Source: Marinomonas sp. THO17 (GTDB lineage Bacteria; Pseudomonadota; Gammaproteobacteria; Pseudomonadales; Marinomonadaceae). From it: a stretch of 64,000 bases of DNA. Numbering within the stretch: position 1 is the first letter of the stretch; each line of letters opens with the position of its first letter. The stretch lies in NCBI RefSeq assembly GCF_040436405.1, contig NZ_AP031575.1, forward strand, positions 3,275,501 through 3,339,500. Reading direction: 5' to 3'. Both the position numbers and the translations under genes were made by a program. Shown here one piece after another: positions 1 through 9,905 of the stretch. Below the pieces are notes generated by a model, which saw only the letters and a list, made by a program, of their open reading frames with translations, was not told the origin of the DNA and searched no databases.

Positions 1-9
1 GTCCTAATG

Positions 10-162
10 CCCTATATCCATGTAGGTTTCCTTCGGGTCTTTCAGTGAAACGGCCTCTCTGTGTTAAGAGTGATTGAAAGGTATATTTCTGTCCACTCTT
101 GTCTTGATAGGCCATTTCTCTGATCAGACTGAGGTTCAGAAGACTTATTCGCACCTTCCCTA
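10..162 (+). repeat. Interspersed intergenic repeat, copy 1 (split)
   Basis: Two blocks, 10-51 and 129-162, match the contiguous element at 54108-54182. Block one contains an imperfect hairpin around CCATGTAGG followed by TCCTTCGGGTCTTTCAG; block two contains TTCAGAAGACTTATTCGCAC. In this copy about 77 bases separate the blocks, while in copy 2 they join directly. No reading frame is shared between the copies. The family is unknown to me; it behaves like a small non-coding repeat. Confidence 0.7.
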
Positions 163-3028
163 GAGTTTAGGGCTCTTAGTTTTTTTTATGAATGGGTTTT
201 ATGAATAGCTTGTTATAGATAGGTTTTGATAGATAGCTTGTTGCTGAGGAAAGGGTAATTAAAGTGGCTGGGATTAAGAAGCTTGTTTTTTCACATTGGA
301 AGCGTCTCAGTGTCTCAAGTAATTGACCTATGCATTGGACATCTTGACTAAAGTGATTGTGCTAAGAAAGCCATCATTAAAGCGGAGATAATCATAGGAT
401 AGTTTGAGACTTACAGTGAATAAATATTACTTAATTTGGGTATAAGTATAGGTGTTGAATTTGAGCGAGGATGCGTTGTGTATCGCGATTGGTTTGACCT
501 AAAGATGGCGCTTTTGATGCTTTATAGCACGAAATTTAAGGTATCTATCCAGTACATACATAGGCCCAGTTAGTTTATAAGAGGCTTTTTAGTCGTCAAT
601 TTTCAAGACGAGTGAATTGCGTGAATTACAGAAGGATTGGCTGTGAAATTAAAGGTGTTTGTACGTGGAATTGGTGAAATCTGTAAGTCACGAGCCGTAA
701 ATATATGGCTGAGAGTGATTGATCAATATGCACTAACGAATGCTTGTGTCCATAAAATTGTTGTCAGAGTAAGAAAACAAACAGGTAGAGATTTGAAGAA
801 CTTAGGAAAGGTGCGAACAGGCCCATTGGCGAAGGTGAATTTTATTGTATTGCTCTAGTGACCTAGGTGCATGTAGGAGCAGTAAGGGGATAACTCACTC
901 TTATTCAAGGCAAGTTGCGCTGTCCAATATATGCATATTGGCAAGCGGCTTATCAATGAATAAAAGAGTTTAACCCTCGCTTGATAGCATACTTTTGACT
1001 GTCCTCATCCAGGATTCATGTTGGTTTTGTGGGGCTTTGATAAAAGTAGGTTTTCTTCGCTAAAACGGAGCGAAAGGTATCAGCGTTTTTGTTCGTTTTG
1101 CTCTAGATTGTTTGTTTCTGTGATGAAGCTCAGATGAGGTGTTCGTGTTTCTCCAGATATCAATGTACAGAATCTGGAGTGAAGTTTGGTACGAGCTTAT
1201 TGTCAGATTTTTTGTTATCAGGGGGTTACTAATAATGCTGTTTTTGACGGTAAAGGAAGTGAGCTACCCCTGGGTAAAACCAGATTTATATGACTCTTCT
1301 ATAAAAGGGTTTTGATTGAGGTTAAACAGTATTCGGCCAGTTTAAAAGATGGTTGTTTATCTTGTTTTTTAATGAATTCGAATGAGATCGAAAAGGTGAA
1401 TTTATAGCGAAACTTTAACGAAATACACACTCGAAGAGAGTGAAAAATACCCATACACGCAGTGTGCAAAGAGCTTGTGTCAGATGATGCGATCTCAAGT
1501 AGCAGTAATCCAGCGTTTACAGTCATAAGAAACCTGTTTCTAGGGTTTCAGTGTCTATTAATAGGGCTGTATTTGGGTGCGAAGCAATGGTGTCGATATG
1601 CGCTAGGTAATCGTTATGCCGAAAACTTTGTCTTGAAGGGACCTAATGAAAAGTGGGTGTACCAAGCTGAAAGTATTTTAACTGAGCATAATCAAGTGCT
1701 GGAGCAATTTGGCAGGGTAGCTTTGTGCCAAAAAAACGAGAGCATTATCGCCGAAATATCGGCTTTGATAAGCGGCTCTAGTATAGCGGATTTATTACAG
1801 GCTTCAAACTGCTTTGATAGGAAGCTTGTTGCTGGATTGAGCGAAATAAAGTGAGTCGCTAATTGGTAGTGGATGTCATTGCTCAGTTGTCATTGCCGAG
1901 TTGGCTCAAAAGGTCACTGACGATTCTGATGAAACTCAGTCTGGATTGTACTGATTGGGAGAGTGTCTGGAGCGTGTCTAGAGATGGTGCGAATAGATTG
2001 CTTTTGGCGGCGAGCTTGTGTGCTGTCCCAATGCTCTGCATTCATGTGGATCTGCTTCGGCTCTTTCAGAAGGCTGGTTGTTACTTTCTCTAACTCAAGG
2101 AGCCAAGTGACTCTTTGGACTGTGAGCAGAATAGGCGCGAAACCATGGAAGTTACCTTCTTTGTTAGTCGGCGGTGGATTTTAGTCGGCGGTGGATGTTT
2201 GCAGAGGGTAAACATCAAGGGATAAAGCTGTGTTGCTGGTGGGTAATGACGTATGACCTATGGACATATCGTTAATCGAGAAGCTTTTTAAGGCAAGACG
2301 AACTCGCCGTGCATTAGGCTGAGTGGTTATTGAACGGAGCAATAGCATGACGCAAAACAGAGGCTTTTGGGAAAGTGATTTTTCTCGGTATTTATTATGG
2401 CTGGGTTGCTTCTTGTTCGATTGGTTTTCGTTTTCTTATTTTTCTTATGCCAACTCAAGCTCAGTAGGGTCGGGATGAAAAGGTCTTTTGCTTAATTTGC
2501 TATCAAGATTAATGGGGGTCTTGAAGTTGGTGTGGCCTGTGGGTTTGTACTTTATAGCTTTGAATACCTTGTTAACTGCGCCATGAGGTTAGGTTAAGTG
2601 ATGAAGTTTTGATGGATTTTTGAACAGATGAATCATGGATTTATCGTCATTTGAGATTCTTATATCTAAGTGATGGTGGTTGAAATGAACAGGTTGGATA
2701 GACAAAGCATTATTGCTTTTGAATGGGTAGAGATTTGCCATTCAAGGAGGTGATTTTTTGCCTGCAGTGGTTGGCTTTTGTCTTGATAAAAAGAATAAGA
2801 AGTGAGTGCAAAGGGGATTTTTTGGGCTGTGCTTTTTGTATGTGCACGAATGTGCTCTTTTTTTGGCTTTTTTTTCTCTTTAAGGCGTTAAAAAAGGCAT
2901 TTTTAGGGAAAAATTTAAATAATTTAATTGTTTTTCTTTCTCCAGTTAAAACAATTAGTTAAGGCATTTTTTTGCCGCTTTTGGGGAGGTTTTTTTCCAC
3001 CTATAGGAAAAAAAATTCCGAAACTGAC
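163..3028. other. Gene-poor region upstream of flagellin
   Basis: Nearly 2.9 kb without a gene I can defend. Open frames are short (up to 130 codons, the longest at 1462-1854), overlap in different frames, lack convincing ribosome sites and resemble no family I know. The last 400 bases are very AT-rich with long A and T runs. It may be a decayed gene region or a long regulatory spacer next to the filament genes. The frame at 1462-1854 (+) is the only one that might be a gene remnant, and I could not identify it. Confidence 0.5.
2164..2197. repeat. Short tandem duplication, 17-bp unit
   Basis: The unit TTAGTCGGCGGTGGATT occurs twice in a row, the second copy differing at its last base. It is GC-rich inside an AT-rich gene-poor region. 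No function is apparent; it could be a slippage product. Confidence 0.6.
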
Positions 3029-3055
3029 TAAAGGTTTTAAAAACCTTGTCGAAAA
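3029..3055 (+). promoter_or_regulatory. Sigma-28 (FliA) promoter of flagellin
   Basis: TAAAGGTT at 3029-3036, an 11-base spacer, then GTCGAAAA at 3048-3055. The known FliA consensus is TAAAGTTT-N11-GCCGATAA, so each box matches at 6 of 8 positions with exact spacing. It lies about 50 bases before the flagellin start, where a late-class flagellar promoter is expected. Confidence 0.75.
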
Positions 3056-3102
3056 CTTTATACGATCTGCTTTGGCAGGATTTAAAAACCTAGGAGGCTA
3101 TG

Positions 3103-4134
3103 ATGGCTCTTTACGTAAATACAAATACCTCATCAATCAATGCTCAGCGTCAGTTGATGAGTTCAAGTAATTCTTTGGATACGGCTTTCCAGCGTTTGTC
3201 TTCTGGCTTGCGTATTAACAGCGCAGCGGATGATGCAGCAGGCCTTCAGGTTTCTAACCGATTGACCTCTCAGGTTAATGGTTTGAACCAGGCGGTTCGT
3301 AACGCCAATGACGGTATTTCTGTTGCCCAGACTGCTGAAGGCGCTTTGGATGAGACAACGAACATGTTGCAGCGTATGCGTACTCTGTCTATTCAGTCAG
3401 CAAACGGTTCCAACTCGGATGATGACCGTAAAGCGCTACAGCAAGAAATCACGGCTTTGTCTACAGAGATTGACCGTATCGCTTCTGATACTACTTTCGG
3501 TGGACGTGCTTTGCTTGATGGTACTTACAATGGTGTTTACCAAGTAGGTGCAGACGCTAACCAAACGATCAGTTTTGACCTAAGTTCTGGTGATAACCAG
3601 GATTACGCCAGTAATGGTGGTTTTACTATGGCTGGTCTATCATCTAATGCTGCTGAAGAAGCAAAATATCAAGCAGAAGTAGACAGTTACGATGCACGTG
3701 TTGCAGAATATGAGTCAGCAAGAGCGGCAGCGGAAGAAAATGGTGATGAGTTTACAGCGACTCCACCTCAAATGCCTGAGCCGCCAGCAAGCCGCTCTAG
3801 AAGTTTCGGTGATACTTCTGAAGGCTTTGGAACACCATCTGTTACTTCAACTGAAAATGCGCAAAGTATGATTGCTATTTTGGATAACATGATTGCTGCA
3901 GTAGGTTCTAAGCGTGCTGAATTGGGTGCGATTCAAAACCGCCTTGGTTCAAGTATCAGTAACTTAAGTAATATTTCTGAAAACGTATCTGCTGCACGTT
4001 CTCGTGTTCGAGATGCGGATTTTGCAGAAGAAACTGCGAAACTAACCAGTTCGCAAATTCTGCAACAGGCAAGTTCATCTATTTTGGCTCAAGCTAATCA
4101 ACGTCCACAAACTGCGTTGTCTCTATTGGGTTAA
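3103..4134 (+). CDS. fliC: Flagellin (filament subunit)
   Basis: Structural subunit of the flagellar filament, exported through the flagellar type III apparatus. The conserved N-terminal D0/D1 region ([18 protein letters not shown], then [17 protein letters not shown]) and the C-terminal D1/D0 region ([20 protein letters not shown], ending QTALSLLG) are both intact. The 343 residues make a short flagellin. The central part, about residues 180-240, is an unusual charged Ala/Glu/Pro segment. Two ATGs lie in tandem; the second (3103) is 5 bases from AGGAGG at 3092-3097 and gives the usual MALYVNTN start. A sigma-28 promoter precedes it and a terminator follows, so it is probably a strongly expressed single-gene transcript. 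The adjoining Maf and Pse genes imply glycosylation on Ser/Thr. Confidence 0.95.
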   Translation: MALYVNTNTSSINAQRQLMSSSNSLDTAFQRLSSGLRINSAADDAAGLQVSNRLTSQVNGLNQAVRNANDGISVAQTAEGALDETTNMLQRMRTLSIQSANGSNSDDDRKALQQEITALSTEIDRIASDTTFGGRALLDGTYNGVYQVGADANQTISFDLSSGDNQDYASNGGFTMAGLSSNAAEEAKYQAEVDSYDARVAEYESARAAAEENGDEFTATPPQMPEPPASRSRSFGDTSEGFGTPSVTSTENAQSMIAILDNMIAAVGSKRAELGAIQNRLGSSISNLSNISENVSAARSRVRDADFAEETAKLTSSQILQQASSSILAQANQRPQTALSLLG

Positions 4135-4146
4135 TTTAGCCATGCA

Positions 4147-4180
4147 AAAAGCTGGAGCCATGTTCCAGCTTTTGTTTCTT
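4147..4180 (+). terminator. Terminator after flagellin
   Basis: AAAAGCTGGA pairs with TCCAGCTTTT across a 7-base loop and runs into a T-rich tail. It lies just after the flagellin stop and separates that gene from flaG. Confidence 0.85.
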
Positions 4181-4196
4181 TTAGAGGGCTACTTAT

Positions 4197-4616
4197 ATGT
4201 CAATTAATTCTAGTGATTTTTCTAAGCAGTCTGTAGGAGTTGTTGCAACTAGACAAGATCAACGTATGGGGGAACAATTTAGAGCGCAGCAAGAAGTAAA
4301 TGCCAAAACCGTTCGAAATTTGTCCGATAGTAATAAAGCAAATAGCCAAGACAATCACGGATATACCGGTGCGGCTAAGGTAGATAAGGAATTAATTGAT
4401 AGCGCTAATCGCACAATGTCTCAATTGAATGTCCATCTATCCTTTGAAATGACCGAAGATCGTAGTAAGAATATTGTTAAAGTATTAGATCAAACAACCG
4501 GTGATGTTGTTCGACAAATGCCGACCGAAGAGTTTTTGAAGATGTCGGCGAGAATTGATGCTATTATGAGTCAATTAAGTGATGTTAAAGGAACATTGGT
4601 TAATAGCGAAGTTTGA
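4197..4616 (+). CDS. flaG: FlaG family flagellar protein
   Basis: Small FlaG-family protein of 139 residues, a family linked to filament length control and always found beside flagellin and fliD. The N-terminal half is polar and low in complexity. The C-terminal half carries the conserved core with HLSFEMTEDRSKNIVKVLD and VVRQMPTEEFLKM. It begins the set flaG-fliD-fliS-fliT-maf and lies behind the flagellin terminator. Its exact molecular role is not settled in the family. Confidence 0.88.
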   Translation: MSINSSDFSKQSVGVVATRQDQRMGEQFRAQQEVNAKTVRNLSDSNKANSQDNHGYTGAAKVDKELIDSANRTMSQLNVHLSFEMTEDRSKNIVKVLDQTTGDVVRQMPTEEFLKMSARIDAIMSQLSDVKGTLVNSEV

Positions 4617-4652
4617 TTTGTAGGTGTAAGCGGTTTTTACTGGGAGATTTGT

Positions 4653-6008
4653 ATGGCAATTGGCTCATTAGGTGCAGGCAGTGGAATGGATCTAGAAAGC
4701 CTTGTAACAGACATGGTGAGTGCCAGACGAGATACGAAAGTAAAATTATACCAAGACAAACTAGCAGGCTATGAAGCAGAGCTCTCTGCATTAGGGACAG
4801 TGGGCTCTGCTATTGATAATTTCAAAAATTATGTCAAAGATCTGAATAAAGAAGAACTTTTCTCCGGCCGAAATGTCATCATGGCAAATGGTGATGAAAC
4901 GCCATCATTTTCTGTTAACCCTGACAAAACCGCATCAACTGATGAATATTCTATTCAAGTTACTCAGTTGGCAAAAGGCAGCCGATTAATATCCGACATA
5001 TCTTCATTCTCATCTAGGGACGAAGTGGTGACGTCTTCCGGTGGTACGCTCACTTTATCAATAGGTGATGAAGAGTTTGAGATACAAGTAAAACCCGAAA
5101 CAACTTTGTCAGGATTGCGCGAACAAATTAATGCTGAAGGCAAAGACCATGGAGTCTCAGCCAACCTCGTAAATGATGGTGAAGGTCATACTTTCTTTAC
5201 CATTACCTCTAATACCACTGGAGCCGGCAATACCCTTCATATTGACAGTAGTAATTTAACGTTAGACAGTGCTGCGCTTGGCGGGTTCTTTCCAGGTATG
5301 AGTGTGCCAGAGGGAGGTGAAGCACAAGATGCTTATATTGTTGTCGACGGGATTTCAGTGCGCAGTGACTCAAATAGTTTTGATGATGCTATTGCTGGTT
5401 TATCAATAGAGGCATTGGAGCTTTCTCAGGAACCAGTAAAAGTAGAAGTGACCTATAATCAGGATCAAGTTAAAGAGACGATTCAAGGGTTCGTCAGCGC
5501 CTATAATGATTTAATTGCTGTTTTCAAACAAAGTACTGCCAGAGGTGCCGTTTTAAACGGTAATAGTATGATACGTAACTTAAGCAGTTCATTGGCAGGT
5601 GAGCTAATGTCTACTCACGCAAGTGATGATAGCCCGTTCACCTCGATTTTTGATGTTGGTGTTGATTTACAAGACAACGGTACCCTTGCGTTTGATGAAA
5701 ATAAGTTTAATCGTGCAGTGGATGCGGATTTTGACAGTGTTGCAACCCTATTTATTGGTCCAAATGGCCTAGCAAAATCTTTAGATGCTTTGTTAGATAA
5801 TTATGTTGGTCCCAGAGGGATGAATAATACCCTAAAGGATTCGGTGAATAAGTCGATAAGTGATACAGAAGAGTCACTTGCTGACTATGAAGAACGTATG
5901 GAAAAATATGAAGCATCTTTACGAAGTAAATTTACTAGTCTTGATACGCAACTAGCAAATATGAATGCTCAAGGTGACTATCTTAATTCTATGCTGAATA
6001 AACTTTAA
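4653..6008 (+). CDS. fliD: Flagellar filament cap protein FliD
   Basis: Filament cap (hook-associated protein 2), which folds incoming flagellin at the tip. The 451 residues fit the family. The N-terminal domain (LGAGSGMDLESLVTDMVSA) and the C-terminal helical domain, ending in a coiled coil and TQLANMNAQGDYLNSMLNKL, are typical of FliD N and C regions. The start has a GGGAG-like site about 8 bases upstream. It sits between flaG and fliS, the usual order. Confidence 0.95.
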   Translation: MAIGSLGAGSGMDLESLVTDMVSARRDTKVKLYQDKLAGYEAELSALGTVGSAIDNFKNYVKDLNKEELFSGRNVIMANGDETPSFSVNPDKTASTDEYSIQVTQLAKGSRLISDISSFSSRDEVVTSSGGTLTLSIGDEEFEIQVKPETTLSGLREQINAEGKDHGVSANLVNDGEGHTFFTITSNTTGAGNTLHIDSSNLTLDSAALGGFFPGMSVPEGGEAQDAYIVVDGISVRSDSNSFDDAIAGLSIEALELSQEPVKVEVTYNQDQVKETIQGFVSAYNDLIAVFKQSTARGAVLNGNSMIRNLSSSLAGELMSTHASDDSPFTSIFDVGVDLQDNGTLAFDENKFNRAVDADFDSVATLFIGPNGLAKSLDALLDNYVGPRGMNNTLKDSVNKSISDTEESLADYEERMEKYEASLRSKFTSLDTQLANMNAQGDYLNSMLNKL

Positions 6009-6055
6009 AACAAAACTACGATTTGTTGGTTTTGTAGATAATTTGAGGTTGTTAT

Positions 6056-6496
6056 ATGTACGGGAAAAAAGGGATTCAGGCCTACAAGAAGGACTCATTA
6101 AAATCCGATTTAGCCTCGGCAGATCCTCATAGAGTGATACAGCTATTGATGCAGGGTGTGTTGGATAGACTGGCCTTAGGTAAAGGGTGCATAGAGCGTG
6201 CAGATTGGGAAGGCAAAGCTTCCGCACTGACCCGTTCGATTGAAATAATAAATGCCCTAAGGGATGGCTTGGATCGTGATGCGAATCCTGAGCTTGTCGA
6301 TAATTTAGATGGCTTATACGATTATATGGTGGTACGCATCAACGAGGCGAGTGTATCAAAAGATTGTGCTATTCTTGACCAAGTTATTGCTTTAATGCTG
6401 CAAATTAAAGGCGCTTGGGATCAGATAACAGAAGCCGATAAACAACAGGCTTACCATGCTGAAAATAATGAGTCTGCTGGTGCAGTGAATGTATGA
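6056..6496 (+). CDS. fliS: Flagellar export chaperone FliS
   Basis: Cytoplasmic chaperone that binds the C-terminus of flagellin and prevents early polymerisation. The 146-residue helical protein begins MYGKKGIQAYKKDSLKSD, the Tyr-rich FliS start, followed by ADPHRVIQLLMQGVLDRL. GAGG lies 6 bases before the ATG. Its 3' end overlaps the next gene by 8 bases, so the two are probably translationally coupled. Confidence 0.93.
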   Translation: MYGKKGIQAYKKDSLKSDLASADPHRVIQLLMQGVLDRLALGKGCIERADWEGKASALTRSIEIINALRDGLDRDANPELVDNLDGLYDYMVVRINEASVSKDCAILDQVIALMLQIKGAWDQITEADKQQAYHAENNESAGAVNV

Positions 6497-6785
6497 CATA
6501 GAAAGGTTATCTCAATTAGTAGATGACCTACAGCAAGCCGTTTCATCAAAAGATGTCGAAAAAATACTGAGCTTGTGCCTAGAAAACAATGACTTCATAT
6601 TTTCACTGGAGCCAGAAAAAAAACACACCTTATTCAATAAAAGTTTAAAAAAACTCGTTGTTGTACATCAATCCGCTGTGCAATTGGTAAAAGAGAGCCG
6701 TCTTGAAATGCGAGATCAGCTGTATCAGTCTACCAAAGTTCGTAAAAGCATCAGTAAATACAAAGGCATAAAGCATGCAGAGTGA
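6489..6785 (+). CDS. FliT-like flagellar chaperone
   Basis: A 98-residue, all-helical, Lys/Glu/Leu-rich protein. Its position directly after fliS and its size match FliT-type chaperones, which bind FliD and other late export substrates. The primary sequence of this family is poorly conserved, so the call depends mainly on context. It overlaps fliS by 8 bases and the following maf gene by 11. Confidence 0.6.
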   Translation: MYDIERLSQLVDDLQQAVSSKDVEKILSLCLENNDFIFSLEPEKKHTLFNKSLKKLVVVHQSAVQLVKESRLEMRDQLYQSTKVRKSISKYKGIKHAE

Positions 6786-8883
6786 AAAGCAGGCTACGAA
6801 TATTGAGCATGCAGAAAATTTTCTAGAAAGCTTTAGAGTCGGTGTTGCTCGACTAAGAGAAAAAGATCATGAGCTGTCAGACCGTTATATTAAAAATATG
6901 ACGATGTTTTCTGAAGTCATGCCCCATATCTACGAAGAATTAAAAGATTACAAACCGAAAAAACGTTATGTCTACATGGAAGAAGTAGGCGACATGAACA
7001 TTTATAGAGAAGACATTGGAGCCTCACTCTTCTCTACTTCTCCTAGATCTCAAGCAAAAGAAAAAGTAGATCATGCGTTAGCCTACCCAGCTAAAACCTT
7101 GCTTAACCTAGAGCGTTCAGAGGGCAATCAGAGTCGCCATGTTTTTTATAGTAATAAAATGTTGGATGAAATCGAACGCCAACGAGAAGGCATGGAAAAA
7201 CAGCAAGGTTGGCCCCAATTTGTAGGGGCAACCATAGTATTTGGTATAGAGCTTGGGTATCAACTTGAGTTGCTGTTAGAACAAAGAGAGATCAAACACC
7301 TTTATTTGTATGAGAGTGACTTAGATTTTTTTCATTACTCATTGTATGCAATTGATTGGGAAAGGATTTTAGAGTATTTCAATCGAGACGGTCGAACCGT
7401 TCACTTTTTTTTGGGCATTCAGCCGGAAGAATTTACCGATACGTATCTTTTGCAGCTACAGGAAAATGGCTACTTTTTGGCGCCAGAAACCTATCTTTTT
7501 ATAGGTTATAATAGTCCAGAAAATAATCAGGCCTTTGATTATTTTAAAAAGCATTATTCCCGTCAGGTAATGGGATGGGGGTTTTTTGATGATGCGTTAA
7601 TTGGCATAGCGCAGGGATTACGCTCTCTGCCTAAAACTAAGTTAGCGCATTTCCAAGGTCGAGAAGCCATACCAAAATCCGTTTCTAATATTCCTGTTTT
7701 TATTCTCGGCAACGGTCCTTCATTAGATCAAAGCATTGAGCTGATTCAATCCGTTCGTCACCAAGTATTGTTGATTTCCTGTGGTTCAACCATCAATACC
7801 CTTCATAAATTAGGCATAGTGCCGGATCTTCATGTTGATATTGAACGCATGAAGCAAACCGTGGATAAATTTTTATTTTTAGACAAAGACTATTTAAAAG
7901 GCATCTGGGGATTGACCGTGGATGTGATGCACCCCGAGTTTTTTGATTATTTTGAGCGTACCGGCATGGGGCTGAAACCCGGTGAAGCGGTGACGTCATT
8001 AATTTTAAGTCATGCAAGGAATCACGGAGACCAAAAGAACTACGTTCAATTGAATTTCTGTAACCCAGTAGTTGCTAATTTGGCTTTGTCTTATGTGCAC
8101 TTATTTGGTTTTAACAATGTTTACTTTGTTGGTGTGGACAATGGCTTTAAGGATAAATCTGTTCATCACTCAAAACACAGTGGTTACTACAAAGATGGTA
8201 AAGAAACAGGTTTTCAATCCTTTCAGGAAGTCAAGTTGGTAGAGCGAGAGGGAAATTTTGGCGGTACAGTGTACGCTACTGGCATGATGGATACGTCTCG
8301 AGTTCAACTGGAATCCTTAATTCGTTTACTCAAAAAACGACGCAATTTTGAGAGCTATAATTTATCCGATGTTGCCAAAATAGAGGGTGTGACACCTTTG
8401 CAAGTGGACGATGTATTAATTACTGATCCTGAAGTGGATAAAACGCAAGTCATTAATCTTTTGGAAGAAGTATTTTTTACCGAGCCACCAGATTGTCTGC
8501 TAAGTGAAACGGCTGAGTCGCTTATTTCTGTTGAAGACTTTACTAAGATGAGTCATGAGTTGCAGCAAGGTTGGGATGAAGACTTTACTACTCGTGAGCA
8601 AGTTTGTGATTTTCTTTGGTCTCATCACCGTCATATTTTCTTTTTAAAAGGCAGTGTTCATCGACACATACACGATCTGTTATTAGGGTCTTTCACCTAT
8701 TCTTCATTTTTGATCGTGCAATTTTTATTTGCCTATAAAGATGAGCAAGAAACCGTCAAGCGTGCTAAGTATCTATTTGAATCCTGGTGCGAATTCCTAC
8801 AAGAAATGCCAAGCATGTTACAGCAAGCCTCTGAGTACGTGGATCAGGGGAACGATCACCTGATTACGCATTACAATGGTTAA
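6775..8883 (+). CDS. maf: Maf-type motility-associated glycosyltransferase
   Basis: Large (702 residues) motility accessory factor with the DUF115/MAF_flag10 core. It is predicted to transfer CMP-activated nonulosonic acid (here pseudaminic acid) to surface Ser/Thr of flagellin in the cytoplasm. The central signature PVFILGNGPSLDQSIELIQ falls near residue 303, followed by LLISCGSTINTLHKLGI and PDLHVDIER. Flanking regions are helical. It overlaps the fliT-like gene and is followed 2 bases later by pseI, linking filament assembly and sugar synthesis in one transcript. Confidence 0.88.
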   Translation: MQSEKQATNIEHAENFLESFRVGVARLREKDHELSDRYIKNMTMFSEVMPHIYEELKDYKPKKRYVYMEEVGDMNIYREDIGASLFSTSPRSQAKEKVDHALAYPAKTLLNLERSEGNQSRHVFYSNKMLDEIERQREGMEKQQGWPQFVGATIVFGIELGYQLELLLEQREIKHLYLYESDLDFFHYSLYAIDWERILEYFNRDGRTVHFFLGIQPEEFTDTYLLQLQENGYFLAPETYLFIGYNSPENNQAFDYFKKHYSRQVMGWGFFDDALIGIAQGLRSLPKTKLAHFQGREAIPKSVSNIPVFILGNGPSLDQSIELIQSVRHQVLLISCGSTINTLHKLGIVPDLHVDIERMKQTVDKFLFLDKDYLKGIWGLTVDVMHPEFFDYFERTGMGLKPGEAVTSLILSHARNHGDQKNYVQLNFCNPVVANLALSYVHLFGFNNVYFVGVDNGFKDKSVHHSKHSGYYKDGKETGFQSFQEVKLVEREGNFGGTVYATGMMDTSRVQLESLIRLLKKRRNFESYNLSDVAKIEGVTPLQVDDVLITDPEVDKTQVINLLEEVFFTEPPDCLLSETAESLISVEDFTKMSHELQQGWDEDFTTREQVCDFLWSHHRHIFFLKGSVHRHIHDLLLGSFTYSSFLIVQFLFAYKDEQETVKRAKYLFESWCEFLQEMPSMLQQASEYVDQGNDHLITHYNG

Positions 8884-8885
8884 CT

Positions 8886-9905
8886 ATGTTTGATGCTAAG
8901 CCTTTTATTATTGCCGAATTATCTGGTAATCACGATCAAGATTTTGAACTTGCCAAAGCCATGATTCATGCTGCGGCAGAGTCGGGTGTGGATGCCATTA
9001 AGCTACAGACCTATACCGCCGACACCATGACGTTAGACGTGCGTGAAGGGGAGTTTATGGTATCGGAGGCAGACAGTCTCTGGCAGGGCAGCAACCTATA
9101 TGACTTGTATTCAAAAGCCTCGACGCCTTGGGAATGGCATCAACCCCTGTTTGAGTTAGCGGAATCTTTGGGGCTGATAGCATTCAGTTCCCCGTTTGAT
9201 TTGACGGCGGTGGACTTTTTGGAAAGCCTAGACGTGCCCTTATATAAAATTGCCTCTTTTGAAATGACCGATATCCCGCTTATTGAAGCCGTAGCGCGAA
9301 CTGGTAAGCCGATTATTATGTCTACTGGTATGGCCACCAGAGAAGAAATTGATGAGGCGGTCGCGACCATTCGGGCTATTGGTGATAACCCACTGACACT
9401 ATTGAAATGCACCAGTACCTATCCTGCCAAAATTGAAGATTCGAACTTGGTGACCATGGCGGATTTGGCCCAACACACGGGTTGTTCGGTTGGCTTATCA
9501 GATCATACCAAAGGCCTTGGCGTTGCGGTTGCGGCAACCGCATTAGGTGCCACTGTGATTGAAAAGCATTTTGTATTAGATCGCAGCGCTGGCGGTGTGG
9601 ATGCAGAGTTTTCAATGGAACCAGACGAAATGAAAGCCATGGTTGAAGCCTGTCGTGCCGCCAAAGCATCATTAGGCCAAGTTACTTATGGTGGTTCTGA
9701 AGCGGAACAAGCGGCGAAAAAGTATCGTCGGTCTATCTACATTGCCGAGAATTTACCAGCGGGCACAGTATTATCCGAAGCACACCTTAAAATTATCCGA
9801 CCTTCTTTGGGACTGGCGCCAAAACATTGGTCACAAGTTTTAGGTAAAACCTTATCTCAAGATGTGAAAAAAGGTCAGCCACTCGACTGGAATCTAATGG
9901 TATGA
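8886..9905 (+). CDS. pseI: Pseudaminic acid synthase PseI
   Basis: NeuB-family synthase that condenses phosphoenolpyruvate with 2,4-diacetamido-2,4,6-trideoxy-L-altrose to give pseudaminic acid. The TIM barrel (about residues 1-245) shows FIIAELSGNHDQDFELAKAM, AIKLQTYTADTMTLDV and FSSPFDLTAVDFLESL; the SAF antifreeze-like domain covers about 280-339. GSNLYDLYSKASTPWEWH favours PseI over sialic or legionaminic acid synthases. It overlaps pseG by 4 bases (ATGA). The remaining pathway genes, apart from pseH, lie on the opposite strand. Confidence 0.9.
   Translation: MFDAKPFIIAELSGNHDQDFELAKAMIHAAAESGVDAIKLQTYTADTMTLDVREGEFMVSEADSLWQGSNLYDLYSKASTPWEWHQPLFELAESLGLIAFSSPFDLTAVDFLESLDVPLYKIASFEMTDIPLIEAVARTGKPIIMSTGMATREEIDEAVATIRAIGDNPLTLLKCTSTYPAKIEDSNLVTMADLAQHTGCSVGLSDHTKGLGVAVAATALGATVIEKHFVLDRSAGGVDAEFSMEPDEMKAMVEACRAAKASLGQVTYGGSEAEQAAKKYRRSIYIAENLPAGTVLSEAHLKIIRPSLGLAPKHWSQVLGKTLSQDVKKGQPLDWNLMV

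Noticed and set aside
637-2184. Short open frames at 637-858, 1462-1854, 1863-2093 and 1963-2184
   Set aside because: No known family, weak ribosome sites, mutually overlapping frames. Only 1462-1854 might be a remnant and it is not annotated as a gene.
2963-2975. Sigma-54-like GG...GC upstream of flagellin
   Set aside because: The spacing is 9 rather than 10 bases, and a good sigma-28 promoter lies closer to the gene.
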